DNA of 64,000 nt from Selaginella tamariscina (taxonomy: Eukaryota; Streptophyta; Lycopodiopsida; Selaginellales; Selaginellaceae): positions 1,873,501 through 1,937,500 of the forward strand of contig PUQB01000001.1 of the NCBI GenBank assembly GCA_003024785.1. The letters are read 5' to 3'. Shown here piece after piece: positions 1-10,951 of the stretch. The notes under the pieces were generated by a model. That model was given only the letters and a program-made list of their open reading frames with translations, had not been told where the DNA came from and did not search any database. Within the stretch, counting starts at the first letter, position 1. Each line of letters begins with the position of its first letter. Both the position numbers and the translations under genes were made by a program.

Positions 1-526
1 AAATATAAGTTCCTAATATTTTAAATTAATCCATATTTTGATTAATTTAAAACTCTAACCTTGTATTTTCATATTTATCACATCTCAGCACCTATTGATG
101 ATCGATAGATGTGTGTTTGCGTTAAACCTTGATAAATATTTAATTATAAACTTAAATATACTAAACCTTTAAATACCTACCCATGTTTAGGGGCTAGTTG
201 ACATTAATTATAACATTCTGAATATAAAATTTTAATCAAACCAAAACATCGTAATGTTGATAGTAAAATAGATTATAACCTAAACCATGTTCTAGATTTG
301 CAGATTCTTTGACTATGTGGGTATCAATCTAATACATTTATCCAGAAGGAAATTTTCTACAGTATCCAGATGTGAGTTATATCATAGTTTACGAAGACAT
401 GCCAACAAACTTATTCAATTTCTACCAAGGCTGCGTGGTTAAACAACAGCTAGGAAAATTACATATTTATATTTTTATATATTAAATATAAATTAAAAAA
501 CAACAAAGGAAAAACTTTGATCGTTT
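1..526. other. AT-rich spacer, no gene seen
   Basis: Very AT-rich sequence with no long open frame or recognisable coding similarity. It lies downstream of the bHLH gene, which is read toward it, so its right part probably holds the 3' UTR and polyadenylation region of that gene. Confidence 0.5.
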
Positions 527-637
527 TCACACAGAGGGAGATGATACAGTCAAGTCCTGCAGTTCCTTCTGCAAAATATCTCTGGGCAAAAGCATCCGTT
601 CATCCAATGCCTGACAGAAAATAAAAAATAATTAACA

Positions 638-676
<39 letters not shown>

Positions 677-1875
677 ATGCCTGACTTTGGGTACACTCGT
701 ATATCCACTGATCAATGTACATTGAGAGAAACAGACTGTGTCGTATACACATATTTCATAATGAAAGTTACGTGTGTGCATGATATATGTGCATGTGTAT
801 ATTATAATAGAACTAGTATAGTATTCATGATATAAACGACAGGGACAGCAAAAATATCCAAGCAAGACTTTGTATTCCCTACTTGATTGTATTATACAAT
901 ATGTATATACATACGTTGTGTGTGTGTATGTGCAACCTAAACACACACACATGTACACACACACACACACCTTGAGATGGAAGTAATGGAAGCTCATGGA
1001 ATCACTGTTGGAGATATTCGCATCGAGAATCCTCAACTTGTGCTGCTCTATGACAGTCAGAGCTTTAGAGAAGAGATTTCTGCACTCCTTTGAGCTGCAA
1101 ATTGTCACGAATACATCACTCCCGCATACACTGAGAATGACGTTCTTCAAGTGCAGCTGATCATCCTCATTTACATCACATGCTTCCTGGGCGTTAAGGC
1201 CAATTGCTTCTCGTCCGTGCAGTCCGAGTCCGTAATGTGTATGATTCTATTCTGTGCCACTGCCTCCGCTCTTCTCTTAGAGAGATCTTCCAGCTCCTTC
1301 TGCAGCGCCTGTATGTAGCTTATAATCTCCGTAACAATGGTGGATTTATCGCTCTGCAACGAGTCCATTGTCATGAAATTTCTACAAACTGGGCCAAATG
1401 GTGTATGAAAACTTACCTTGGAAGACGATTCGGGAAGAAGAGAAGCAAGTGTAGAAAAGAGATGGTTCATGCCCTTCCTCCGCTGTCTCTCGGACAAAAT
1501 GTGGCTCTCCCGGGGAGATATAGCCTTGCTTCTCGGCTGAGGGAGACCAGACAAGGTTAGAGGAGTCCCCGTTCTCTTTCTCTTGCCGACGGGCGGGGCC
1601 ACGGGTGGATCGGTACAGATCCCCTGCAGTGTCACTTGGGTCTCTGGTACTTCGTCCGGGAAATGGAGTAGCGGATTGATCATTGAGTCTGCAAAGGAGT
1701 CTGGAACGACCGCTTCTGGAGGTGAGGACGACCACCATTCTTGGATATCCTCGAGCTCGAAGATTGTACTTGGGGGCGTTCGTGGTGAAGATTTCTGCAG
1801 TGGGAGTGGTGCAGGAGGAGGAATTGCACACAAAGCTGCCATGGGCTTTGATCTTTTCTTTCTCGGTGGTGCCAT
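527..1875 (-). CDS. bHLH transcription factor with C-terminal ACT-like region
   Basis: Nuclear DNA-binding regulator. The start at 1875 opens a basic, Pro/Ser-rich N-terminus (MAPPRKKRSK). The basic helix-loop-helix follows with the DNA-contact run SHILSERQRRKGMNHLF and a second helix KSTIVTEIISYIQALQ. H-E-R spacing in the basic region fits E-box binding. The loop is split by a 63-nt intron (1354-1416, GTAAGT..CAG). A later segment (971 to about 1215) containing ILSVCGSDVFVTICSSKEC resembles the ACT-like dimerisation region of plant bHLHs. A final exon at 527-610 ends DLTVSSPSV then TGA; the intron 611-970 begins in a GT repeat. The KSTIV..YI..LQ helix recalls the ZHOUPI/bHLH95-type group, but I am not sure of the subfamily. 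Between the bHLH and ACT parts (about 1205) the frame shifts by one base, so either a cryptic short intron or a missing base lies there. Confidence 0.78.
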
Positions 1876-3692
1876 TTCTATGCGAGAGCTTGAAAGAGCC
1901 TGAGAAATGCACAGGAGCTTGTACCTGACTATATCCCTGTATCGAACATTCGTATATTCCTGGGATATGTGACTGTGATAAGAGGTGCTAGACAGCTGAT
2001 TATATTGGTGGAAGTCAAGGTTTCATCTGCTTGAGACGAGGCGAGCCGTTCAACTTGCATAGATATTTATATACATATATAAGCTGCCATCTTTTTACTG
2101 TTAACCTAATAATAAGGTGTAAAGGGTACCCTTAAAGCTACATGTGCATACATTAAGGGAGACAGCAAAATCGCAGCAAAACCGAGCGTATCAGTGTTCT
2201 AAGAAAAATCGCACGTTTTGAATGAATGCTTGGAAACCGTACGCTGGGAGGACACGATTGAGCCACGTTAGTTTATACTACGTATACTGTACACATGTAT
2301 TTCGTATAATATGCAGTATATTGTATATTATATTACTATTCAATCCAGAGCGGAGTACGTAGCCATGCCCTGCTCTGTAGACTTCCTCAGTTGTCGGCGT
2401 TTTCCTATTTGGTTAGGACAGACACACACTCATAATTAATACAACATATGTTAAACTATATGCGCGTGGAACATGAATGGAAACGTTAAGAGATATGGCT
2501 CTGCATGGACATCATGGTGGTGGGTGAAGGGCTGCATTGAAATGGAATAAATTGAAACACAGGGTCAATAAATATAACAAAAGAAAAGAAAACAAAGACT
2601 ACAGTTAATTTAATAAGTCAATTTTGTGTCGCAAAGCAGCTCACCAAGTTGACAGTATTTCTTAATGTAAGGTTGACCTCTCTTTTGGATTAACTTAAAT
2701 TTTAAAATAGCAATTAGGGCAACGTGTGCTATCCGACGGTGGAGATATAAAACATATAGAAACCCTAAAGATCATTACACATCATGTATGATATGTGTAC
2801 ATAAATACACGCACACATACAGGGAATTTGAATATATGGATAACGCTCTAGTCTTTATCAGACAGCTACAACAAAGCATCAAAGAAATTTCCCAAGGAAA
2901 TTTTCAAGTTGGTGGTACTCAATTAATTGCATGATGTAAACTTAGAAATATATATTTAAAATGAAATAACATTTTTCAATATAACATGTGTAGATTTTAC
3001 ACATTGATTGTTGCGTGTGTGTGTGTGTGCGTGTGTGTGTGTTAATGTATATGTAAGTTTTTCAATATGTATGTGTGAAATAGGCTTTCCATATCACATT
3101 CAAAGGCCATCATCATTGCCATTTACAAGCCCAGATGCATCATGTTCATACTAGCGTATAAATAAATAGTATTCTCTCTCTTTTTTTCTCATCTTTGTCA
3201 CACGCACACATGTATACACATATAAGTGCAGACATATAATATATATATTACGCTGTTCATAGTCTCGCAGTCGTTTAAGTATATATATAATATTAACTTT
3301 TGTCTTCTTTGTAATTATAGTATTAAAGTATATATAGAGAGAGATATGAGAGAGACATTCTAACAAATATTGTTAAGGCTGTGTTCTAACCACACACGCA
3401 CTTTTGAAAAGATATAGCAAATGCTAAAAAATAACGTTCTCTATTTACAAGTATGATGTTATTGTTTATAATGTCCCTAGTGAATAGAGAAATACACATA
3501 CTGATGTTGGCCTATGAGAAAACGTGTATTTAATATGTGTGGGTGCGTGCGCGTGTGGGGTGCTTAAGATGTGATACATATATATATATGCGCGTACCGA
3601 GAAATAACAAAATAAATAATAAAAATGGGAAAAGAGAAATAAACATGTTAAACGAGTTAGGGCTCACATTCACGAGTTAGGGTTCTTCTGCG
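1876..3692. other. Intergenic region between divergent bHLH and ABCI10 genes
   Basis: About 1.8 kb with no convincing coding exon. It must hold both promoters because the flanking genes diverge. A TATATA-rich stretch lies at about 2060-2080, some 190 bases upstream of the bHLH start. GT and AT microsatellites occur at 3017-3045 and 3575-3590. A weak third copy of a repeat found at 4.04 and 4.22 kb lies at about 3072-3165. Confidence 0.5.
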
Positions 3693-6613
3693 ATGGCGCT
3701 CTTCACAAGCGCTCCAGGTGAGTACTCTGAAACGAATTAATGCAATTTATTGCATATTTTAGATTTAATACTAACTTTATTGCAAATGATTTTTATTTTA
3801 ATTGTTATTTTGATGGTTTTCATATATATGTTTTGTAATTAATTAAAATATGATTAATTGGTAAATATTAAAAATTAATTAAAATATGATTAATTTTTAA
3901 ATATTAAAAATGAAATGCAATAAAGGTCTTTTTAATTTATATCCTTCAAATATATAAAATTAGTAAAATATTTAAATTAACTAATTGAGGGAGTGTATAG
4001 TCTACAGTTTGTATATAGACATACATAATTTATGTGTGTATGATGTGAATTAGGCTTTACAGGTCATCTTCATGCATTTCGAAGGCGGAACAATCCAGGT
4101 CCGTATTTTTTATGTGTGTGTGTGTGTCTAGAATATATACATAGTATGGCTATACACACACATATACATATACAAAGATATATATGTGTGTGTGTGTGTG
4201 TGTGTGTATGATACTTATTGGGCTCTACAGGTCATCTTCATGAATTTCAAAGGCAAAACAACCCACGTGCTCTAGGTTCGTACTAGTGTACACTATATAC
4301 ATAGGTAGTAGAGACATTAAATCTTATTTTATATGTTCTTTGTTATTATTATATTTATATATAAGATACTTCGTACAGATATTCTAGGCACCTCATAGTA
4401 TGTTTGAAGAGGAAATAGTATATTTACAAACGAGAGAAAAGACAGCAAAGATGACACAATTGTAGTTATTTATATGTCTCTATCCATATATATGAGCACA
4501 AATATGTCTTTATCTTTGCTGTCTTTTTTTCTTGTTTAAATATACACTATTCTGTGTATAATCCTCAGACATAGGGGAATATTTATAGAAATTATCTTAT
4601 ATATAAATATAAAGATAAAATAAGATTTAATGACTTCTATTAATATTTTATGAAACTAATTTATTTTAAATCTAGGGTGCTGTAATAGGGTTTAGCATGG
4701 CGCTTTTTACAGGTGAGACTCTTTTGCTGCCGCATTCTCAACTATTTTTATTCATTAGAACATTTGACGTGTGTTTGTGTGAGAGAGAGAGAGAAAGGTC
4801 CATGTGCATTTCTCCACATATTAAGGAAGGATATATACTCTACTCATTTTGACTGCATAAACTCTGTATACATACATTTGTATATGCATGTATAGATTTA
4901 TATATGTATATGCATTTGTGGGCAAACATATAAGACTTTGCTGTTTCTCAGGTTATGTTGCAGGTGCAAATTATGTTCGTGTATGTCAAGAACCAACTTC
5001 ATTTAGGACTGCTTCAGCTGCCTCAGGTTCTCTTCACGTTTTTATATTAAGTAATATATATGCATACATATACATACATATATACATATATGTCTGTATG
5101 CACACACACGCACACACGTCAAATGTTCTAATATGAGAAATGCGGCAGCAAAAGAGTCTCTCCTGTAAAAAGTGCCATTGCTAAACCCTATTATAGCAGC
5201 CCAAATTTAAAATGAATATGTTTCATAAAATATTAATATGATAAATATAGTATGTAAGTGTGTATGTATATATGTGTACACACACACACACACACTCTTA
5301 CATACATATTAGCAGAGATATATGCGTGTGCGTGTGTTTGCATTCATTGTATTACAGATGTACATATATGTATATGTGCTGATATAGATTGTTTTGATAG
5401 ATGAGTGACTACTAGTACAAAGAGTGGCATAGCAATTGAAGCGAAGAATCTATGCTTAAGTTTGCGGACAGATAAGGGGAATATTCCTGTTCTAAAAGAC
5501 TGTTCCATGAGAATACCGCAAGGACAGTTGTGGATGCTCTTGGGGCCAAATGGCTGTGGAAAGTCCACACTCCTCAAGGTCAGTATATACATACACAAAT
5601 GTGTCTATATATGTACCTACACATACATAGTAGTTAATACATATATCAACATTCCTATGTTTATTTGCAGTGTTTAGCAGGTTTATTAAAACCCACAGGT
5701 GGACACACTTATGTCCAACAGCCAAAGAGCTTTGTTTTTCAGAATCCAGACCATCAGGTGTGTCTATATCGTTTATACATACATGTATGTATATAATATG
5801 CATGTTATATACACACGCTCACACAAAATCAGGTGGTAATGCCTACTGTGGAAGCGGATGTTGCATTTGGGCTTGGACAACTGGATTTGACACTGGATCA
5901 AGTTAGAGAGCGTGTTCAGAAATCTTTAAAGCTAGTTGGAATGGAGAATTACTTGAAGGTACACACACGCACGTGCATGTGCACGCGCGCGTGTGCGTGT
6001 TTTCTACTTATACATTGGTTATGCATATATCAGAGGCCAATACAGACGCTGAGTGGAGGACAGAAGCAACGTGTGGCGATTGCTGGAGCATTAGCAGAGG
6101 CCAGTAAAGTCCTGCTCCTTGATGAACTAACAACTTTCCTCGATGAGAAGGATCAGGTCTCTCTCTCTCTCTCACACACACACACACGCACCACACCACT
6201 TGCCTTCTATACAGTTCTGCGCATGGTGCCTACATATATAGCTTGATGCATGTGTATATGTTTGCTCGTACAGTCATATACAGGTATTTGTAGAATATAT
6301 AATACAGAAGTGCAGCTTGCATACATGGATCTGAGTTTATGATTTCACCCTTTAATATTTAGCATTCATTTCTACACAATACATACAACGTGTGTGTGTG
6401 TGTTACTAAAGCGTTATTTAGATGGGAGTGCTAGAAGCTGTACGTGGAATAGTAGGTGGAGTGAGCTGCTTGTGGGTGACACATAGGCTGGAGGAGCTTC
6501 AGTATGCTGATGGGGCTGCTTACATGGAAGACGGACGTATTGTGTTACTAGGTTCTGCAAATGAGGTTATGCACTACATTGATATGAAGAAACAAACACA
6601 GTTAATCAGGTAA
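3693..6613 (+). CDS. ABCI10: ABCI10-like plastid ABC transporter ATPase
   Basis: Soluble ATPase subunit of a plastid ABC importer related to prokaryotic energy-coupling-factor systems; in plants it is thought to act with ABCI11 and ABCI12. Exons: 3693-3717 (or alternative 4697-4712), 4952-5026, 5406-5578, 5671-5757, 5833-5958, 6034-6156, 6422-6613. With the first exon at 3693 the product is 266 aa. Seen directly: Walker A GPNGCGKST, Q-loop FQNPDHQ, the family-typical VVMPTVEADVAFGLG, signature LSGGQKQR, Walker B VLLLDEL, and switch histidine in LWVTHRLEEL. The N-terminus is short, with hydroxylated and small residues that could serve as a transit peptide. All joins keep frame. Two first-exon candidates, both ATGGCGCT.. 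and both ending in phase 1 before GTGAG, fit exon 2. The last codon is followed by TAA inside GTAAGT, so a further exon cannot be excluded, although length matches the family. Confidence 0.88.
4040..4305. repeat. Two copies of a short dispersed repeat in ABCI10 intron 1
   Basis: Segments at about 4040-4110 and 4222-4300 share GGCTTTACAGGTCATCTTC-like cores followed by similar AAGGC..AACAA blocks. Each is preceded by a GT microsatellite and a TATGAT motif. A more diverged copy may lie at about 3072-3165. Both carry CAG/GT junctions that look like splice acceptors. Confidence 0.6.
4308..4637. repeat. Foldback (inverted-repeat) element in ABCI10 intron 1
   Basis: The left arm at about 4310-4453 and the right arm at about 4511-4637 are imperfect reverse complements. 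Matching blocks include CATTAAATCTTATTTTAT at the outer end, ATTTATATATAAGATA in the middle and GACAGCAAAGAT at the inner end. The spacer is about 57 bases. No coding capacity. It resembles a MITE-like foldback element, although I see no clear target-site duplication. Confidence 0.75.
4633..5250. repeat. Inverted duplication of the alternative first exon around exon 2
   Basis: The left arm 4633 to about 4788 and the right arm about 5101-5250 are close reverse complements over roughly 150 bases. They share AATAGGGTTTAGC, the exon-1 start, CTCTTTTGCTGCCGCAT, and ATTAGAACATTTGACGTGTG. The left arm carries alternative exon 1 (4697-4712) with a GTGAG donor. In the antisense right arm the donor reads GAGAG, so the copy could not splice there. 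The loop holds the 75-nt exon 2 at 4952-5026. Confidence 0.85.
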
Positions 6614-7158
6614 GTACTCATAAGAATCTTTTAAGTAATATTTTAGTTAATTACTGTTTCTTCGCATTCTTAATATTTAAATCTGAACTTGTAAAGTTAT
6701 TTGTTCGCTTTATATACATACATATACATTCCAAGTTACTCAATTATTACTATATTATATATTCTTTTGTGGTCAAATGTGATCCTCCTACTTTCGAGAG
6801 AATAAAGGTAAAGTTACTTTGAAATTCTCATAATACCTATATATAACACAAATTATATATATATATATTACATATCATGATAGAGACATAGAATGTCTTA
6901 CAGGAAGTGTGTTTACATTACATGTGTATATATGTAGGTATATACGTATTGGAATATATTTCGTCAAACCGACCAAATATTGTGTGATATGCCTGACCCT
7001 CACTTTGACCATACCACGATCTCTATAATGATTCCCCACGTTTGTCTTAAATGTGATTAACACACTTAATCAGTGCTCAACTTACTATCTAACACACGCA
7101 CACACACGTGTGTGTGGTGTGTGTGTATATATATCGCTTACAAGACTCTTTTTCTACT
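6614..7158. other. Intergenic spacer
   Basis: AT-rich, with TATA runs at 6857-6870 and a CA/GT palindrome-like patch at 7090-7125. No coding exon is seen. It should contain the ABCI10 3' UTR and the dirigent promoter; TATATATA at 7126-7133, about 30 bases before the dirigent start, could be a TATA box or leader. Confidence 0.5.
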
Positions 7159-7713
7159 ATGGCAAACTCTTTAGTGATCTTATTCTCGCTCGTTTCACTT
7201 GTTCTTACCCCTCATGTGTTAGCTGAATCTCGTAAAACACATGCTAAGCAGTCTCATATAAGGTTCTACCTGCATGATAGGCAGCTGATAGAGAACAGCA
7301 CAGGTGTCCTCGTAGCCGCACAGAGTGGTAATCTATCTCTGTACGATTTTGGTACGATGTTCGTCATAGACGATCCGATTACACAGTCGCCCTCGAACAC
7401 CTCAAAGATTCTTGGTAGAGGCCAGGGGATATTCCTCGTGGTATCGAGGTCCGCCTTTCATCTCCTCGTCTCCTACTCTGCGTACCTGGAGAGCGAGGAG
7501 TATAATGGGACTCTGGTGTTCCATGGGTCATATAAGTCGTCTGAGTCGCCCCGGGAGCTGCCTGTGGTTGCCGGGACTGGGGATTTCCGGGGCGTTCAGG
7601 GTATGCTGTGGTCAGGACTTGTCGTGACTATGGCCTCTATGTTGTTCTTCAGTTTGATTGTGTCTTACATTTTCCCTTGGATCTCTGTTAGTTTAACCAC
7701 ACTTAATGTTTAA
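7159..7713 (+). CDS. Dirigent-domain protein (last third frame-shifted)
   Basis: Secreted dirigent proteins steer the stereochemistry of phenoxy-radical coupling in lignan and related wall or defence chemistry. The start at 7159 (MANSLVI) precedes a hydrophobic signal peptide ending near HVLA. The barrel follows, with HIRFYLHDRQ, VLVAAQSG, FGTMFVIDDPIT, SKILGRGQG, YNGTLVFHG and ELPVVAGTGDFRGVQG. Single exon, as is usual for the family. As written, the frame then runs into a hydrophobic tail (MLWSGLVVTMASMLFF) and stops at 7713. Shifting by one base at about 7600 instead gives YAVVRT and a C-terminus ending in TAG at 7689-7691, which fits the normal final beta strands. A missing G in CAGGGT is therefore likely; the membrane-like tail is probably not real. 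Confidence 0.82.
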   Translation: MANSLVILFSLVSLVLTPHVLAESRKTHAKQSHIRFYLHDRQLIENSTGVLVAAQSGNLSLYDFGTMFVIDDPITQSPSNTSKILGRGQGIFLVVSRSAFHLLVSYSAYLESEEYNGTLVFHGSYKSSESPRELPVVAGTGDFRGVQGMLWSGLVVTMASMLFFSLIVSYIFPWISVSLTTLNV

Positions 7714-7846
7714 GCATGAGGTTATCACTACGACTGTGCACATGATTTTCACACACACACACACACGCTGTGTGTGTGTGTGCTGTATGTATGTATGTGT
7801 ATCGGTTCCAAACCAGGCAGAGTGATGAGACCTGATGGGGTCTCTC

Positions 7847-7889
<43 letters not shown>

Positions 7890-8512
7890 TATGTATGTAT
7901 GTATCTATATATCTATATATCTATATCTATATGTGTGTGCGTTTATATAATTTTGTTATAATTCTTTGTCATAGAACACACATTCATCACACACATCTAT
8001 ATATGAGATGTTATTGGTAGCTGTCAGACAAGATGGCTTGGACGTGTCCAAGTATGCTGACATGCCATCACACTTGACACGATGGCTTGTACATGTCATC
8101 ACATTTGACACGATGGATTGGACAGGTCATCATACTTAACACCATGGAATCAAAACTTAAGTTTTTTAAAATCCTATTTAAGCAATTTCACACTAACATT
8201 TAAGTTTAAGACTTAAAGATAGTGACTTAAGCTTAAGTTCAAATTAATACTTAATAAAACTTAAGTTAACTTAATATGTTTCATTCAACTTAATTATGAA
8301 CCCTAAAAGTTATCGATGCTCACATTTATAATTATTCTTAATACAGTTTAATTAGCAAATAACATTCTGGAGATATTTAAGTTTAGTTAAATACAGTTAG
8401 GTTAAAAAGTTGGTGGAACAATAATGTAACCTTGATGTAACAATTGTTGACATTTGGGTGTTCTAGGTAAGCCGACCGTCGTACTTATACATGTTTTGTA
8501 AATCTAAATGTT
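7714..8512. other. Spacer with tandem repeat and microsatellites
   Basis: No coding exon is seen. It holds AC and GT repeats at 7751-7790 and 7856-7887, TATC-type repeats, a tandem repeat at 8029-8150, and then AT-rich sequence with many CTTAAGTT words (8155-8300). Confidence 0.55.
8029..8150. repeat. Short tandem repeat, about 36-bp unit
   Basis: Roughly three copies of a unit resembling GACACGATGGCTTG followed by ACATGTCATCACATTT. Later copies read GACACGATGGATTGGACAGG and AACACCATGG. Function unknown. Confidence 0.7.
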
Positions 8513-9460
8513 ATGATACAAGGATGCTGCTACCTGTAAGTGGATATTCAAAACATTGGTGAGTAGTGTGTGTATATACACACTATACATATATATGTTT
8601 AATATTGCTGCAATTATCTTACACAGGGGGACAATATGGCTTGGTTTTGTGGTGTTCATATCAATCTTTTTTGTGTTTTTTGCTATGTTAGTTAGGCAAA
8701 AACCTGTGATTTTCAAGCAAGAGAAGCCTGCATTCGTTCCGTTACCGCTATTTAATTCGACTGCAGTCAATCCCAATGACATACTTTCAAGGGTTCCAAG
8801 GATCAAAGAGTACCAACTAACCGATCTCTCCCCCGACTGCTTCAAGCATCCCTCTAATGGTGTCGACCAGGATTGCTGGAATGCATTCCGCCGCCAGCAA
8901 TATTTACAAGTTCTCTCTCTCTCTCTCTAGTTGGTATTCGTATTCTCCACCAGTATATAACAGGGTGTACATACATGTGTTTATTATGTGTGTGTGTGTG
9001 TGTTTGTGTGTTGGGTATGTTTATCTTGCAGTTTACATATATCTCTCTCTCTATAGATGGTATTCACATGCTCCACCAGCCAATGACAGGGTGTGCATGC
9101 GTGTGTTTATTATGTGTGTGTGTGTGTGTTGGGTATGTTTATCTTCTAAATTTACATAAATCTCTCTCTCTCTCTATAGATATACGTGTGTGTGTGTGTG
9201 TGTATAGTGTGTGTTAGTGGGCATGGTTTATCTGGTTTAGGGTTTCACATAAATCATAGTTGGTATTCACATTCTCCACCTCTGTATATACCACCTCTGT
9301 ATATAGTAGTATCCATTCGATGTGGATGCATAGTATTTGTATTGTATGTTGCGCGCGCGCGCGCGCGTGTGTTAGTGGGCACATTTATAAATAAATCTCT
9401 CTGGTATACCTGCATATATATGTGTGTGTGTGGGCTTGTTTATCTTCTAGAGTTACAAAT

Positions 9461-9524
<64 letters not shown>

Positions 9525-10951
9525 TTACATAAATCTCTCTCTCTCTCTCTCTCTCCATAGTTGGTATTCACGTTCTTCACCTCCTGTACATAGCAGTATC
9601 CATTCGACGTGGATGCATAGGGTTTGTATTTGATGATGTGTGTGTGTTAGTGGGCATGCTTATCTTTTACAGTACATAAATCTCTCTCTCTCTCTGTAGT
9701 TGGTATTCACATTCTCCACCTGCATATACGCGCGCGCGCGCGCGTGTATGTGTGAGCATGTTTATCTTCTAGAGTTACAAAAATCTCTCTCTACTCACAC
9801 ACACATACACATTTCATCTCTCTCTCTCTCTCTCACACCACACACGCACGCACGCACATCACACACATAATTGCAGGTGCTCGAGGCTTTGTATGAGTCA
9901 CCAGAGAATGAACTGCAACGCTTTTTCCCACATCATAAGTGGCAAATCTTCGACATTATCACACCAACATATCAATGTGACTCCAATTCACTGAGAAGGA
10001 TCGGATCCCAAGGAGATGGTGGGAAGTGGATATGTGGACCTATACGTGTCTTAGGTCCCAAATGTGTTATATTTTCTCTCGGTAGCAACAACCAGTTCGA
10101 TTTCGAGGAGGTAATAAGTTCTGTGTATGTATGTATATATGTATATATATTATGATGGATTTATAGGCAATTGACAAATATACACAAGGAAAATGTGAGA
10201 TACACACCTTCGACTGTACTGGCGTGTGGTCTAACCCACACACAAAGTATCATCCCTGGTGTCTCGGTGGGTTTGATGGGAAAGATGAACAGGGAAGGAC
10301 GTTCAAACGTTTAAGCACTGTAGCCAAAGAGCTTGGAATAACAAGCATATCCTTATTGAAAATGGATATAGAACATGCGGAGTATGAAGTTTTTGAAAGT
10401 CTGAAACACGAGCCAGAAGTACGTGTGCGTGCGTGCGTGCGTGCGTGCGTGTGTACATGTACCAACTTGTGAGTGCGTGTTTGTAACTTACATATGGATG
10501 TTTGAAATGTCAGGAGTACGTGTGTGTAAACTATATATTATATAGATATTAAGCTTTTCTTTTCTTTTTTTATTTTATTTATTTTATTTATTTATTTATT
10601 ATATTAGTACAGGAATTTCTTCCAGACCAGATATTGTTTGAGCTTCACATTGCGCCATTTCCCACGGGAAGCAGTCTTGCACGAGCAATAATCGACCTTG
10701 TGCGAGATATCGACAGCATGGGCTATAGCTTTGCTATACAGGAGAAAACCTCCTGTGGTGAGAGTGTGTTGTGTGCGTGCGTGCGTGTGTGTTTGTACAG
10801 TGTATACATTCTAACGTGTTAAACTTCAATTTAAATTTCAAAAATCATAATTTTGTTTATATTTGCTTTGTAAAAACTAGACGCTTGCTCTGAGTACGTG
10901 ATTGTTCGAGATCGACCGTCCACGATCAATCCGAAGAAAGTTATAATTTAA
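8513..10951 (+). CDS. Membrane-anchored FkbM/METTL24-like methyltransferase-fold protein
   Basis: Exons 8513-8535, 8627-8909, 9877-10110, 10167-10418, 10613-10757 and 10881-10951 join without a break to 335 aa. A single hydrophobic segment (WLGFVVFISIFFVFFAMLV, about residues 11-29) near the N-terminus predicts a type II membrane protein, probably in the secretory pathway. The lumenal part shows the METTL24/FkbM pattern: RIGSQGDGGKWICGP, then SLGSNNQFDFEEA, then LLKMDIEHAEYEVFESL, which is the acidic strand typical of FkbM folds. It ends PKKVII before TAA. The start at 8513 was chosen because it is the only nearby ATG whose short exon ends in the phase needed by exon 2. Donors at 8910 and 10419 run straight into CT and GTGC repeats. 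Substrate unknown. Confidence 0.83.
8910..9876 (+). repeat. Minisatellite filling an intron of the FkbM-like gene
   Basis: This 967-base intron is built from about five imperfect units, starting near 8931, 9055, 9258, 9559 and 9698. Each begins with TTGGTATTCACATTCTCCACC-like sequence (cores shared over 12 to 20 bases), continues through GT repeats, and ends with GTTTATCTT..ACATAAATCTCTCTCT..TAG. GC alternations occur at 9351-9366 and 9729-9744. Each CT run followed by TAG resembles a polypyrimidine tract plus splice acceptor. Confidence 0.8.

Noticed and set aside
632-700. Open frames rich in Val/Cys or Thr/His running through GT and AC repeats, here and at many other places
   Set aside because: They are translations of microsatellites and intron sequence, with no conserved domain and no fit to splice signals.
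5405-5407. Possible independent start (GTG) of the ABCI10 ATPase domain
   Set aside because: The codon is created by joining phase-1 exon 2 to exon 3; an AG acceptor precedes it and the upstream exon joins in frame.
6610-6616. GTAAGT at the end of ABCI10 exon 7 as a real donor to another exon
   Set aside because: TAA within it ends the frame at the normal family length and no plausible further exon was seen, although it is not fully excluded.
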